Source: an uncultured Clostridia bacterium (GTDB lineage Bacteria > Bacillota > Clostridia > Christensenellales > Pumilibacteraceae). Taken from it: 64,000 bases of DNA. The notes under the pieces are model-generated. The model was not told the origin of the DNA. It did no database searches and saw nothing but the letters and a program-made list of their open reading frames with translations. Each line of letters begins with the position of its first letter. Positions within the stretch are counted from its first letter, which is position 1. The position numbers were made by a program, and so were the translations under genes. The stretch is from positions 62,001 through 126,000 of the forward strand of contig CAMWMF010000004.1 of the NCBI GenBank assembly GCA_947175335.1, read 5' to 3'. Of the stretch, positions 1-9,083 are shown piece after piece.

Positions 1-1356
1 AACCTTATATTCGGTCTTATCTTAGCGTTTTGCGAGGACGTCATTAGCGGCAAAATGGATGAGAAGCAGTTACAGCTTTTCAATGTATACCATAACATTA
101 CCAAGTATTGCTCGGAAGATACTACCGCGCTCAAACAGTATTTGCTTGAAGGGCGCGACGAGTATTCAAAGGTAAGAGGTCTTGTAAACACCGTGCTTAT
201 AACGAGCGACAAAACGCTTACAAGCTATCTGTCCGAAGTCAACGCGTACATACAGCAGCTTGCCGACGACGGAATACTGTCGATGACGAGCGAGAACGAT
301 ATAGACATCGTGAACATGGACGAAAAGCCAAACGCCATATTCGTAATCGTTCCCGACGAGCGTTTTACAAGACACCGCTTTGTAACGCTGTTCATCACGC
401 AAACGTACAAAGAGCTTGTCGAAAAGGCAAATCTAAACTTGCGGCGCAAGGATACGGAAACGGCAATACTCAAACGCAAAGCGTACTTCATCTTGGACGA
501 GTTCGGCAACCTTCCAAAGCTTGAGAACATAGAGGGTATGGTTACGGTAGGTCGTTCGCGCGGCATAAGGTATCTGTTCGTATTGCAAAGCTTTTCACAG
601 CTAAATGCGAAGTACGGAAAGGATATAGCCGACATTGTCAAAACTAACTGTAACGTAAAAATCTTCATAGGCAGCGACGATCCCGATACGCGTAAAGAGT
701 TTTCGGAATTGTGCGGGCAGAAGAAGATAAAAAACTTCTCGGTCAACACAAGCGCCGAAGTCAATGCAAGCAGTAACACGGGCGCGACAAATCAGCCGCT
801 TATAACAATCGGTATGCTTGAAAGACTGAACGGCAACGAGAAGGGCGACGCCATTGTATCGGTCAGGGGTTACGAGCCGATTTGGTCAAGATTTACACCG
901 TCGTATGAACTTGCGGACGTTTACTTCGAAGCAGGGAAAGCGGACATAGGAAAGCGCGAAGCACGGCTGTTTGAGAAACGTGATTACGTTTTCGATATTC
1001 TCAACGGCAACCCGACTCAAGAGGAAGATGCAGCGTTGGACGCATTGGAACGCCGAGAGCAAGAACAAGCCGAACAGGAAAGGACGAAAACGGTCAATGT
1101 TGACGAGTTGGACAAGCAGTGGAACGCCAAAGTAAAAGAAGTCCATGACAAAGTGTTCCGTGCGGCGGAAGCGCTTTTGGAAGAAGACGCGGCGGCGCTT
1201 ATTCGTGCGAAGCTCGAAGACAAGATAACGCTTATTAAAGTGTTTATAAGCAATTACGATATAAGCGTACAGCAAAAGTTAAAAGCGCTCATCAAGTTCT
1301 TGGAAGAAGAGCTGCCTAAACTTTTGGACTTGCAAAACCAAGCAAAAAACAAATAA
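1..1356 (+). CDS. VirD4/TraG-type IV coupling protein, 3' part
   Basis: The reading frame is open from base 1, so this is the C-terminal part of a longer gene and the ATG at 55 in the ORF track is internal. The product matches the ATPase region of conjugative coupling proteins, the inner-membrane motors that hand relaxase-bound DNA to the type IV channel. Seen directly: a Walker B-like 'ILDEFGNLPKLE', then 'LFVLQSFSQLNAKYG' and 'IFIGSDDPDTRKEFSELCG', in the order typical of the family. The Walker A half lies outside the window. The last 100 residues are highly charged and probably form a coiled coil. It opens the conjugation operon that continues with the genes downstream; 11 bases separate it from the next ATG. 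Family assignment is firm; the exact subfamily is inferred. Confidence 0.85.
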   Translation, partial: NLIFGLILAFCEDVISGKMDEKQLQLFNVYHNITKYCSEDTTALKQYLLEGRDEYSKVRGLVNTVLITSDKTLTSYLSEVNAYIQQLADDGILSMTSENDIDIVNMDEKPNAIFVIVPDERFTRHRFVTLFITQTYKELVEKANLNLRRKDTETAILKRKAYFILDEFGNLPKLENIEGMVTVGRSRGIRYLFVLQSFSQLNAKYGKDIADIVKTNCNVKIFIGSDDPDTRKEFSELCGQKKIKNFSVNTSAEVNASSNTGATNQPLITIGMLERLNGNEKGDAIVSVRGYEPIWSRFTPSYELADVYFEAGKADIGKREARLFEKRDYVFDILNGNPTQEEDAALDALERREQEQAEQERTKTVNVDELDKQWNAKVKEVHDKVFRAAEALLEEDAAALIRAKLEDKITLIKVFISNYDISVQQKLKALIKFLEEELPKLLDLQNQAKNK

Positions 1357-1367
1357 AAGGAGAAGTA

Positions 1368-2840
1368 ATGAAAAGGACAATTAAATCAACCGTTGTAACG
1401 CTCACGGCATGTGCGGCGTTATTTTTTGCCGGAATATTCTGTGCCGGATTCACTACGGCAAGCGCGGAAGGCGCGGCAGATCAATGTATCCATGTATACG
1501 AACAAACGGAAGTCGCGCCGACCTGTACCGAACAAGGCTATACGCTCTACACCTGTATGGAGTGCGGCGAAGAAAGGAAAGACGGCTATACGGAAGCAAA
1601 AGGGCATAACTACATCGAAACTTCGGTCGCTGTAACTTGCACATCGGCGGGTTATACGCTCTATGTTTGCGAGGATTGCGGTCACACGTATACTGAAACG
1701 ACAGCAGCGGCAAGCGGACATATATTCTACGACGTCGTAGTCCCGCCGACTTGTACGCACAAAGGGTATACAACGCATTTCTGTAAAACTTGCGGCTTTG
1801 AGTATACGGACAACTACATAAACGAACTCAAACACAGCTACAAGGAAAACGTTGTTGCGCCTACTTGTGCCGAGCAAGGTTATACGGAACATACTTGTTC
1901 GATTTGCGACGAAGTCTATTTCGACAACTACATTGACGCGCTCGGTCACAATTACGAAACGGAAATAACAAAGCCGACTTGCTTGGACGGCGGCTATACG
2001 ACTTACACTTGCGTGACTTGCGAGGATAGCTACGTTGCGGACTATACCGCGGCGACGGGACACACCTATGCGGAAACCATAGTCGAAGCGACTTGCATAA
2101 CCTACGGCTATTTCGAACACGTTTGTAAAGACTGCGACGACAGATATGTTACCGACTACGCTGCGCCCAAAGGACACAAGTATTTGGAAGTTCTTGTTCC
2201 TGCAACCGAGAACAGTCTTGGCTATACGCGCCATATATGCGTTGACTGCAATTACAGCTATCTTTCGGACTATGTAACGAGCGGCGACGTCGGGTATATT
2301 CCCGAACCCGAAGAGCCTGTCATACCCGAATTTCATAAGCACGTTTATGAAATTCAGACTATGGACGACGCCGAAAATATGAGTCTTATAGTTATGCGCG
2401 TATGCTACTGTGGCAAAGCGAAGCAGGGATATCTTTCGGTCACTTTCACGAACGACGAGGGCGAAATCACCGAGGACAAAATAACGGGCAACAGGATCGA
2501 CTATTCCGAAATGTTCGGACAAGTCATTATCTCTATTGCCGATGAGAATGGTGAACAGCTAAAGGCGGTAGTGGTGACTGCGCAAGAAAAGCAAGTCGAG
2601 CCTACGTTGCCCGACGAGCCTACAAAACCGGACGAGCCTAATGTTCCCGATGAGCCTAATAATCCCGATAATCCGACTGAGCCTACTACGCCCGAAGAGC
2701 CTAACAAGAACGTAGCCGAAACAAAAAGTAGCGGCAGCGGTGCGGCGGTGGCTATATTCGTAGTTCTCATCGTGCTTATACTCGGTGGTGTCGGCGGCTT
2801 TATAGCTTACAAGAAAATCAAAGCAAAGAAACAGAAATAA
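1368..2840 (+). CDS. Secreted, membrane-anchored protein with tandem His/CxxC repeats
   Basis: A 490-residue surface protein of unknown function. Residues 1-33 form a signal peptide ending 'TTASA'. Residues 40-310 hold about seven repeats of roughly 37 residues with the pattern H-x-Y-x6-P-T-C-x3-GYT-x3-C-x2-C, so each repeat offers one His and three Cys that could bind a metal. A linker rich in 'PDEP' and 'PTKP' units (about 415-450) is followed by a single membrane span and a basic tail 'KKIKAKKQK', which places the repeats outside the cell. It sits between the coupling protein and the pilin, with its own AGGAG site, so it is probably a surface part of the conjugation apparatus such as an adhesin. 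The same repeat occurs in the 7065-8972 product. Confidence 0.75.
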   Translation: MKRTIKSTVVTLTACAALFFAGIFCAGFTTASAEGAADQCIHVYEQTEVAPTCTEQGYTLYTCMECGEERKDGYTEAKGHNYIETSVAVTCTSAGYTLYVCEDCGHTYTETTAAASGHIFYDVVVPPTCTHKGYTTHFCKTCGFEYTDNYINELKHSYKENVVAPTCAEQGYTEHTCSICDEVYFDNYIDALGHNYETEITKPTCLDGGYTTYTCVTCEDSYVADYTAATGHTYAETIVEATCITYGYFEHVCKDCDDRYVTDYAAPKGHKYLEVLVPATENSLGYTRHICVDCNYSYLSDYVTSGDVGYIPEPEEPVIPEFHKHVYEIQTMDDAENMSLIVMRVCYCGKAKQGYLSVTFTNDEGEITEDKITGNRIDYSEMFGQVIISIADENGEQLKAVVVTAQEKQVEPTLPDEPTKPDEPNVPDEPNNPDNPTEPTTPEEPNKNVAETKSSGSGAAVAIFVVLIVLILGGVGGFIAYKKIKAKKQK

Positions 2841-2857
2841 TAGGAGGATTTAAATAG

Positions 2858-3157
2858 ATGTTAAACTTTTTATCGGCAGAAACCGACGGCTTGAACGGAA
2901 GCCTTGCGGAAATCGTCAGCAAACTCAAAGGCTTGATGGATAGTTTTTGGGTGTACATCGTTATAGCGCTTGCGGCGGTGGTCGTCGTTTGGGGCGCGTA
3001 CATAGGCATTAAAATAGCAATCGCACACCGCAACGAGGAAAAGATAAACGCCCGTGATATGGTGAAAAACTTAATAATAGGCATAGTCATAATCTTCGTT
3101 GTTGCGATGGGCGCTCCGCTGCTTATCAACGGCTTGTCCGCATGGGTAGGCGCGTAG
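2858..3157 (+). CDS. VirB2-like pilin subunit
   Basis: A 99-residue protein with two hydrophobic segments (about 30-53 and 72-93) joined by a short charged loop containing 'HRNEEKINARDMVKN'. This is the layout of VirB2/TrbC-type pilins and of the small pilin-like proteins found next to VirB6 and VirB4 genes in Gram-positive conjugative elements. It should insert in the membrane and polymerise as the pilus or channel surface component. The start follows an AGGAGG site 10 bases upstream. The two-helix region is clearly related to the last 70 residues of the 7065-8972 product. A perfect hairpin lies just after the gene. The role is inferred from topology and neighbours. Confidence 0.75.
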   Translation: MLNFLSAETDGLNGSLAEIVSKLKGLMDSFWVYIVIALAAVVVVWGAYIGIKIAIAHRNEEKINARDMVKNLIIGIVIIFVVAMGAPLLINGLSAWVGA

Positions 3158-3175
3158 AGCTGAATATCCGAACAG

Positions 3176-3197
3176 GGCGGCAAGGTAGCTTGCCGCC
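3176..3197 (+). promoter_or_regulatory. Perfect 9-bp hairpin in the pilin / VirB6 gap
   Basis: GGCGGCAAG pairs exactly with CTTGCCGCC around a GTAG loop. No strong T-run follows, so it is more likely an mRNA-stabilising or attenuating element than a full terminator. It could raise pilin mRNA over the genes downstream. Confidence 0.5.
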
Positions 3198-3222
3198 TTG
3201 CCTTTCGGGTAAAGGAGAGTAA

Positions 3223-4434
3223 ATGCTTATATTTTTTCAAGAGATATGTTTGCAGTTGTTCTTATGGCTGTTAAAACTAATCGACGGACTGATGGAAATC
3301 TTTTCGGCAATCGCCGGAGTTACGAACGTAAAGGTGAACGGACAGTCGGTAAACATTATCGAATATCTCGCGGGGAATAGCACGGTAGGCACCGTCTTTT
3401 GGTGCATATTCATATTAGCTGTCGGACTGACTTGTATCTTTACGATTGTCGGACTCGTTAAGAATATGATAGCGAACAACCGAAATATATCGAGCATCGT
3501 CGGCAAATTCTTTTTGGCGTTGCTCGGCACAATGGCAATGCTTGCCGTCGTGTTCTTAGGGATAATGATAGCCAACTCGTTGTTACAGTTGCTTGCTCGT
3601 ATCTTTGAGCTTAACACTTCCAAGAAACTGTCGAACGCGCTTTTCAACGCTTGCGTAGGAAATTGGGTCAACGGCTATAACATAAACAAAATCAATGTAA
3701 CGTCGTTGTCCGTGAGCGATATATTCGGCGATTACAATTCGGCGCTATTCGGCATTTGGCCCACGAGTTGGAAATGTAACGGTATGGTCAATCCCAACAC
3801 GTTTATGTACTTGCCTTCGCTTATTGCAGGTATAGCGCTTTTAATTGCGCTTATCATAGCAACGCTCAACCTTGCAAAGCGCGTGTACGAAATAATTTAC
3901 CTATACCTTTGCATGCCCGTATCAATGTCTACTTTGCCGCTCGATGACGGTGCGCGGTTTAAGAATTGGCGAGAGCAGTTCATTACCAAAATCATACTTG
4001 CTTACGGTGCGGTGTTATCGGTAAACGTATTTATACTTTTGCTGCCTATTATCCAATCGATGTCTATACCGAGCGTCGGCAGTTTCGGCAATTCGATATT
4101 CCGTATTTTTATGATAGTCGGCGGCGCTATGGTAATTCCCGCAGGACAGACATTGTTTGCAAGACTGTTCGGTACGGCGGACGATATGCATGCAGGTGGC
4201 AGTTGGCTACGTTCGGCATACTACGGCGGAAGAATGGTCGGCGCTATGACAATAGGCTTGGCTGTAAAAGGCGTTAAAGGTATTGCACACGTTGTCAGTC
4301 ACAGAGTACACCGCAACCGCGGCGGCAGTTCGGACAGCGGCGATTCATCGAGCAGCACGGATAACGGTGGCGATGAGAAATATACGGACGACGGCGGCGC
4401 GGCAACGAGCGCAACGGAAGGAGGAAGTGAATAA
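3223..4434 (+). CDS. VirB6-like polytopic membrane protein of the conjugation channel
   Basis: A 403-residue protein with several long hydrophobic stretches (about 1-30, 60-85, 95-125, 205-235, 265-290, 300-315) and a hydrophilic, Gly/Ser/Asp-rich C-terminal tail (about 355-403). Topology, length and position between a pilin and a VirB4 ATPase fit the VirB6/TrbL-type inner-membrane channel component. No catalytic motif is seen, and none is expected. Translation starts after AAAGGAG. The stop codon overlaps the next ATG by one base, so translation with VirB4 is likely coupled. The identity rests on topology and synteny rather than on sequence motifs. Confidence 0.7.
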   Translation: MLIFFQEICLQLFLWLLKLIDGLMEIFSAIAGVTNVKVNGQSVNIIEYLAGNSTVGTVFWCIFILAVGLTCIFTIVGLVKNMIANNRNISSIVGKFFLALLGTMAMLAVVFLGIMIANSLLQLLARIFELNTSKKLSNALFNACVGNWVNGYNINKINVTSLSVSDIFGDYNSALFGIWPTSWKCNGMVNPNTFMYLPSLIAGIALLIALIIATLNLAKRVYEIIYLYLCMPVSMSTLPLDDGARFKNWREQFITKIILAYGAVLSVNVFILLLPIIQSMSIPSVGSFGNSIFRIFMIVGGAMVIPAGQTLFARLFGTADDMHAGGSWLRSAYYGGRMVGAMTIGLAVKGVKGIAHVVSHRVHRNRGGSSDSGDSSSSTDNGGDEKYTDDGGAATSATEGGSE

Positions 4435-7064
4435 TGCGAATAATCCCCAAAAAAGTAAAAGTTAAGAATACCGTATGGAAATGCTATTCGATGGCGGACG
4501 TTATCGTCGCGCTCATTATGTTCGGCATTATCTTTATATCCGTAACAATGGGGCAATGGGTGATTGCAGTTATACTCGGACTGTTGACAGTCGGTATGTT
4601 CGTGCCTACGCCCGACGGTATCTTTTACACTTGTATCTTTGAGAACATACGGTTTTTGTTCTCAAAAAAGAAATACACAGTCGAAGCGAAGAACGCAAAA
4701 GAAAGCGTGGACGCGCTTGTAGACTTAAAAGAAATCAAGGACAACGGTCTGATCGCTTATAAGGGCGGTATGTTCGGCAGGGTAATTAAGGTCGGTCAAA
4801 AAAATTTCGGTGTCGAAGATGTAGTTCAGCAAAACATTGACATTAACTACTTTGCGAACGCGCTCAAACTGTTAGACCAAAACCAAAGCGCCGACATTGT
4901 AAAAATCGACCGCCCTGTAAACTTGGACGTCTTTTCAAGTGATTTGTTTGCGCGGTTGTCCGCGGTTAAGGATAGCGACGATGAAAGCGGCATCAAAGAG
5001 ATAAAAGAGCGTATGCTGACAGAGCGCATAGACCGCATAGACCGTTTGAACAATATCCGCAAGCAGTATTTGTCGGACTACTACATAATCGTTTACGGTC
5101 GTAACGAGCTTGATTTGGAAAGCATGGCGGTCAACGTGGCAAGCGAAATCGCTAAATGCGGACTCGATACACAGCTTTTGAACATGCGCGATACGGCGGT
5201 ATTCTTGAAGTACAGTTATTCGCGTAACTTCGACGAACGCGCAATCAAGGACTTGAAAGACGATGAGCTGCTCGATTGGGTGAAACCCAAAGAGATAGTT
5301 TTCCGTGCGAACAAGTACAAGATAGACGGAACGGAAGCGGCGGTGTTTGCCGTATCCGACTATCCGTTGCGCGTAAAGAACGCATGGGGAGCGGAGCTGT
5401 TCAACATACCTAATACTAAAGTCGTCATGCACATAAAACCCGTAGATAGGGTTAAGGCTATTCGGCGTATAGACAAGTGTATCGGCGAGATGGAAACGAA
5501 GCAAATTATTTCGGACAAGGCTAGCGAAGCGAACAGCGCGGAAACGCATAGGGCAACAATGGATACGCTTTTGGACGCGTTACAGACCGAAAACGAGAGC
5601 TTGTTCGACGTAACGCTCACGGTCACGGCTTATAACTACACGAACAACGACAGCTACAAGAAAGCGGTGCGGCGTTCATTGCTTACGGGAAGTTTTCGAC
5701 CGTCAACGCTTTACGGTTTGCAAATCGAAGGCTTTAAGTCGGCAGCGGTATCGCCAATATCTACACTTAAAAGCCAAGAGCGCGGTATAAACAGTTCGTC
5801 GCTTGCTGCGGCGTTCCCGTTTGTTCGCACATTTGTTATGGACGACGGCGGCGTACTGCTCGGTGAGAACAACAAAACGGGTTTTCCTTTCATCTTCAAT
5901 ATGTGGAAACGCGGCAATCTTTACCAGAACAGCAATGCGTTTATTATAGGTAAATCGGGTAGCGGTAAATCGTACTTCCTGAAAAACCTTGTCATAAACG
6001 AGTGGACGAACGGAACGCGGGTAATAATGCTCGATCCCGAAGCTGAATACCTTGCGCTTACGCGTAACCTTTACGGCAACGTAATCAATGTCGGTAACGC
6101 GAGAGAGGGTCGGATAAATCCCTTTCATATATATAAGATTCTGACAGAGGACGGAACGCCCGCCGACAGCAAGGTTACGTTTAATACTCACTTAAAAATG
6201 CTTGAATCGTTCTTTAAAATCGTGCTTGCGGACGCGCCGCTCGACGTTATCGAGCTTATAAACAACCTTGTCGTGGAAACTTACGAGCGCAAGGGAATAA
6301 CCGAAAACACGGATTGTTCCGACTTAACGGCGGAAGCCTTCCCGTTGTTTTCTGATTTGCTTAAAACGCTGCAAAGCAAGGATAGAGAGAAAATGGATGC
6401 GCTCACTCAAAGGGATATGCGCACGGCTGAGCTGTATTTGCAAAAGTTTGTAAATGGACGTTACTCGGATATTTGGAACGCGCCTTCGACTTTGCAAGTC
6501 AACGCTAACCTAATAGACTTTGACTTCCAAAGCTTGTTTGCGAACAAGAACAATGTTGTAGCAAACGCGCAAATGCTTTTGGTGTTTAGGTTTATTGAAC
6601 AAGAGGTAATAAATGCGCGTGAGTGTAACAAGAACGGCGCCAACTTGCGAACGCTTATAATCGCGGACGAAGCGCATTTGTATATCGACCCGAAGTTCCC
6701 GATAGCGTTAGACTTTTTCTACTCAATGAGTAAGCGTATTCGTAAGTACAACGGTAGCTTTATTCCAGCTACGCAGAACATAGCCGATTGGAACGCTAAC
6801 GAGGAATTGCGCGGCAAGACGAGCGCGATCATTAAGAACAGTCAGTACACGTTCATATTCAAACTGTCCGCGCCCGATATGAAAGACGTATTGGACGTTT
6901 ATAGGGCGGGCGACAGCTTTAACGACGAGGAACAGCGCATGATAATCTCGGCGGTAACGGGACAAGCGTTCTTTGTCGGCTCGACCGAGCTTCGCGCTTG
7001 CGTTCGCATACAAGCGGGCAAGTGCGCACGAAAATTATTTATAGAAGAAAAAAAGGAGAATTAA
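4434..7064 (+). CDS. VirB4-type conjugation ATPase
   Basis: An 876-residue protein with an N-terminal hydrophobic hairpin (about residues 22-62) and a large ATPase region. Walker A is 'IGKSGSGKSYFLKN' (about 503-516) and Walker B is 'LIIADEAHLYID' (about 742-753), followed by 'RIRKYNGSFIPATQN', all typical of VirB4/TraE/TraC. The enzyme energises pilus assembly and substrate passage at the inner membrane. The fused N-terminal membrane hairpin resembles the VirB3-VirB4 fusion seen in many Gram-positive systems. Length is normal for the family. It directly precedes the pilin-fusion gene, with no spacer between its stop and the next ATG. Confidence 0.9.
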   Translation: MRIIPKKVKVKNTVWKCYSMADVIVALIMFGIIFISVTMGQWVIAVILGLLTVGMFVPTPDGIFYTCIFENIRFLFSKKKYTVEAKNAKESVDALVDLKEIKDNGLIAYKGGMFGRVIKVGQKNFGVEDVVQQNIDINYFANALKLLDQNQSADIVKIDRPVNLDVFSSDLFARLSAVKDSDDESGIKEIKERMLTERIDRIDRLNNIRKQYLSDYYIIVYGRNELDLESMAVNVASEIAKCGLDTQLLNMRDTAVFLKYSYSRNFDERAIKDLKDDELLDWVKPKEIVFRANKYKIDGTEAAVFAVSDYPLRVKNAWGAELFNIPNTKVVMHIKPVDRVKAIRRIDKCIGEMETKQIISDKASEANSAETHRATMDTLLDALQTENESLFDVTLTVTAYNYTNNDSYKKAVRRSLLTGSFRPSTLYGLQIEGFKSAAVSPISTLKSQERGINSSSLAAAFPFVRTFVMDDGGVLLGENNKTGFPFIFNMWKRGNLYQNSNAFIIGKSGSGKSYFLKNLVINEWTNGTRVIMLDPEAEYLALTRNLYGNVINVGNAREGRINPFHIYKILTEDGTPADSKVTFNTHLKMLESFFKIVLADAPLDVIELINNLVVETYERKGITENTDCSDLTAEAFPLFSDLLKTLQSKDREKMDALTQRDMRTAELYLQKFVNGRYSDIWNAPSTLQVNANLIDFDFQSLFANKNNVVANAQMLLVFRFIEQEVINARECNKNGANLRTLIIADEAHLYIDPKFPIALDFFYSMSKRIRKYNGSFIPATQNIADWNANEELRGKTSAIIKNSQYTFIFKLSAPDMKDVLDVYRAGDSFNDEEQRMIISAVTGQAFFVGSTELRACVRIQAGKCARKLFIEEKKEN

Positions 7065-8972
7065 ATGAGAGTTAAAACTAAAAGCTTTTGGACTATTGTG
7101 GCGTTTGCCGTAGTTATGGCATTACTTGCATTGCTTTTCGTGTTCACGGATAAACCGAAACCTGCAAGTGCGAAAACTACACGTTCGGCACAATGTACAG
7201 TTCAAGGACGAGTGGAGTATCCGCTTGGATCATACTCTACTGTTAATGTTAAGAACAATTTTACGATAGAAATGGCGGCTTCCGTTCCTGTTGGAGCAGG
7301 TACTCTTGAACAACATGCAAAATTAGATTGGTCATCGGTAACAATAAAAGTCAATGTAAAAAGTTTGGATGCACATAAATATTTTGCGTTGTACAAAGAC
7401 GGAGAGGAATATTATATGCAGTCTTTGTCGGGTAAAAGTTCTATGATACTGTTTGACGACGAATTGCCGGATGGAGATTATAAGATGGTATATGCATTTG
7501 GCATGACCCAAGGAGGGTATACTTATCCTACTATGTATTACGTATTTCATTTTTCTATGGATACAACAGCTCCTGAATATACAGTTACGACTAATGGAGA
7601 ACCAATATCTTACTATTCGTACACCAATAAACCTATTCTATATTCGGCTTCCGATCCGAACTTTGAAGCTATCTATTATAAAGGTCCAAAATTAACCACG
7701 TATGGTATGACCTTAAATAAGTATTATCTTGTTGAAGCAACACCTAACAATACGGGTTGGTGGGAATTCTATGCTACCGACTCGTATGGGAACAAAACGA
7801 CAACTTATTTTAAAGTGTATTTGGATTGTACACTGCCGACACTTTCGTGCAGTTCGGAAGCCGCTTTCGGTGGGACGACGGGGAATGATTTTACGGTAAC
7901 AGCAACCGATGATTCGGGTCAGGCTAAACTATACGTAAAATATGAGAGTGAGGAATGGTTTTATGCCGATGGTGATTCTTACACTATTCCTATGACCGAG
8001 CGTAACGGTAGATATTATTTCTATGCCGAGGATAGGGTTGGAAACCGCACTCAAACTTCGTGGATCGTTTTGAGTACAGAAGATCCGGCCGGTAGATTGG
8101 TAAAGTCCGATTCCGACAACAGTGTTTCATTCGTATGGAATAACGAATATTGGACAGCGAAGTTGGACGGCGCGAATTATACGGAAGGACGTATCATAAG
8201 CACGGAAGGGCAGCACGTAATAGAGCTTTCAAATAATGCGTCGAAAAAGAAAACGTATACGTTCAGAATCGATCACTGCTACCAAGTAGTAAGTCAGACC
8301 GAGCCGACTTGTTCTGCGGACGGTAAAAGAGTTTCTGAGTGCAGCCAATGCGGGGATGTTTATGAGGAAGTGTTGTATTCGACAGGACATATTTATGGTG
8401 TGAATACCACACCGTCGTCGTGTACTGAAAAAGAGCATTTGATATATACTTGCAGTAGGTGCGGTGATCGGTATGAAGCCGAGGGCAATTATCCGTCAGG
8501 GCATACATACACAAACGAAGTAGTGATTGAGCCGACTTGTACGGAAGACGGCTTGCGTCGTAGCACGTGCGAGAATTGCGGTTATTCTTTCGATACGAAA
8601 ATAGAAGCCAACGGGCATGACTACAATATAACCGACTCGACTTCCAAAGACGGCATAACGACGAGGACTTATACTTGTTCGGAATGCGGTGACAGCTACA
8701 AACAAGAGCTTGGCGATCAGTACGAAGAAGTAAGCAACTACGTTGAGTATTTGTTTAAGCAGTATGAGCCGTACATGTGGTGGGTGCTGCTTGCTTCGGC
8801 AGGGGTGTGGAGTATAGTTATCGGCGTGATGATAGCTATTGCCAATAAGAACGAGGACAAAGAGAAAGCGAGGAAGATGCTTAAAAACTATGTCATCGGC
8901 TTGGTGGTTATAGCTGTTATCCTTGTCGCTTGCCCGTTCCTAATCCGCGGAATTGCGGCGCTTGTAACGTAA
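7065..8972 (+). CDS. Secreted ectodomain fused to a VirB2-like pilin domain
   Basis: A 635-residue mosaic protein. Residues 1-37 are a signal peptide. Residues 38-400 are beta-rich with Ig-like signatures ('DTTAPEYTV', 'YATDSYGNKT', 'YAEDRVGNRTQ'). Residues 405-555 hold about four copies of the His/Cys/CxxC repeat seen in the 1368-2840 product. Residues 560-635 hold two membrane spans with the loop 'NKNEDKEKARKMLKNYVIG', closely matching the pilin at 2858-3157. The simplest reading is a minor pilin or pilus-tip adhesin whose pilin domain anchors a receptor-binding ectodomain. The AAAGGAG site lies in the end of virB4. The Ig-like part is visibly more AT-rich than its neighbours. The function is inferred. 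Confidence 0.75.
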   Translation: MRVKTKSFWTIVAFAVVMALLALLFVFTDKPKPASAKTTRSAQCTVQGRVEYPLGSYSTVNVKNNFTIEMAASVPVGAGTLEQHAKLDWSSVTIKVNVKSLDAHKYFALYKDGEEYYMQSLSGKSSMILFDDELPDGDYKMVYAFGMTQGGYTYPTMYYVFHFSMDTTAPEYTVTTNGEPISYYSYTNKPILYSASDPNFEAIYYKGPKLTTYGMTLNKYYLVEATPNNTGWWEFYATDSYGNKTTTYFKVYLDCTLPTLSCSSEAAFGGTTGNDFTVTATDDSGQAKLYVKYESEEWFYADGDSYTIPMTERNGRYYFYAEDRVGNRTQTSWIVLSTEDPAGRLVKSDSDNSVSFVWNNEYWTAKLDGANYTEGRIISTEGQHVIELSNNASKKKTYTFRIDHCYQVVSQTEPTCSADGKRVSECSQCGDVYEEVLYSTGHIYGVNTTPSSCTEKEHLIYTCSRCGDRYEAEGNYPSGHTYTNEVVIEPTCTEDGLRRSTCENCGYSFDTKIEANGHDYNITDSTSKDGITTRTYTCSECGDSYKQELGDQYEEVSNYVEYLFKQYEPYMWWVLLASAGVWSIVIGVMIAIANKNEDKEKARKMLKNYVIGLVVIAVILVACPFLIRGIAALVT

Positions 8973-8984
8973 GAGGAAATATAT

Positions 8985-9034
8985 CGGTTAGGCTGCGCTC
9001 GGCAACGGGCGTAGCCTAATTCCGATTATTTTTT
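8985..9034 (+). terminator. Rho-independent terminator of the conjugation operon
   Basis: TTAGGCTGCGC pairs with GCGTAGCCTAA (one mismatch) around a short loop and is followed by ATTATTTTTT. It closes the operon after the pilin-fusion gene. Confidence 0.75.
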
Positions 9035-9054
9035 AAAATTTTTTCTTGAAAGGC

Positions 9055-9083
9055 TTGACAAATCCAAAATAATGTAGTATCGT
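9055..9083 (+). promoter_or_regulatory. SigmaA-type promoter of the TnpV-like gene
   Basis: A perfect TTGACA -35 is followed after 17 bases by TATCGT as a weak -10. The weak -10 overlaps a palindrome, which fits a regulated promoter. Confidence 0.6.

Noticed and set aside
1419-2522. 367-codon minus-strand ORF opposite the Cys-repeat protein
   Set aside because: Mirror of a repetitive, strongly coding plus-strand gene with signal peptide and anchor; the minus product is low-complexity in type and has no start signals.
8985-9034. Left or right inverted end of the mobile element
   Set aside because: The hairpin has terminator form with a T-run and has no partner near the integrase end.
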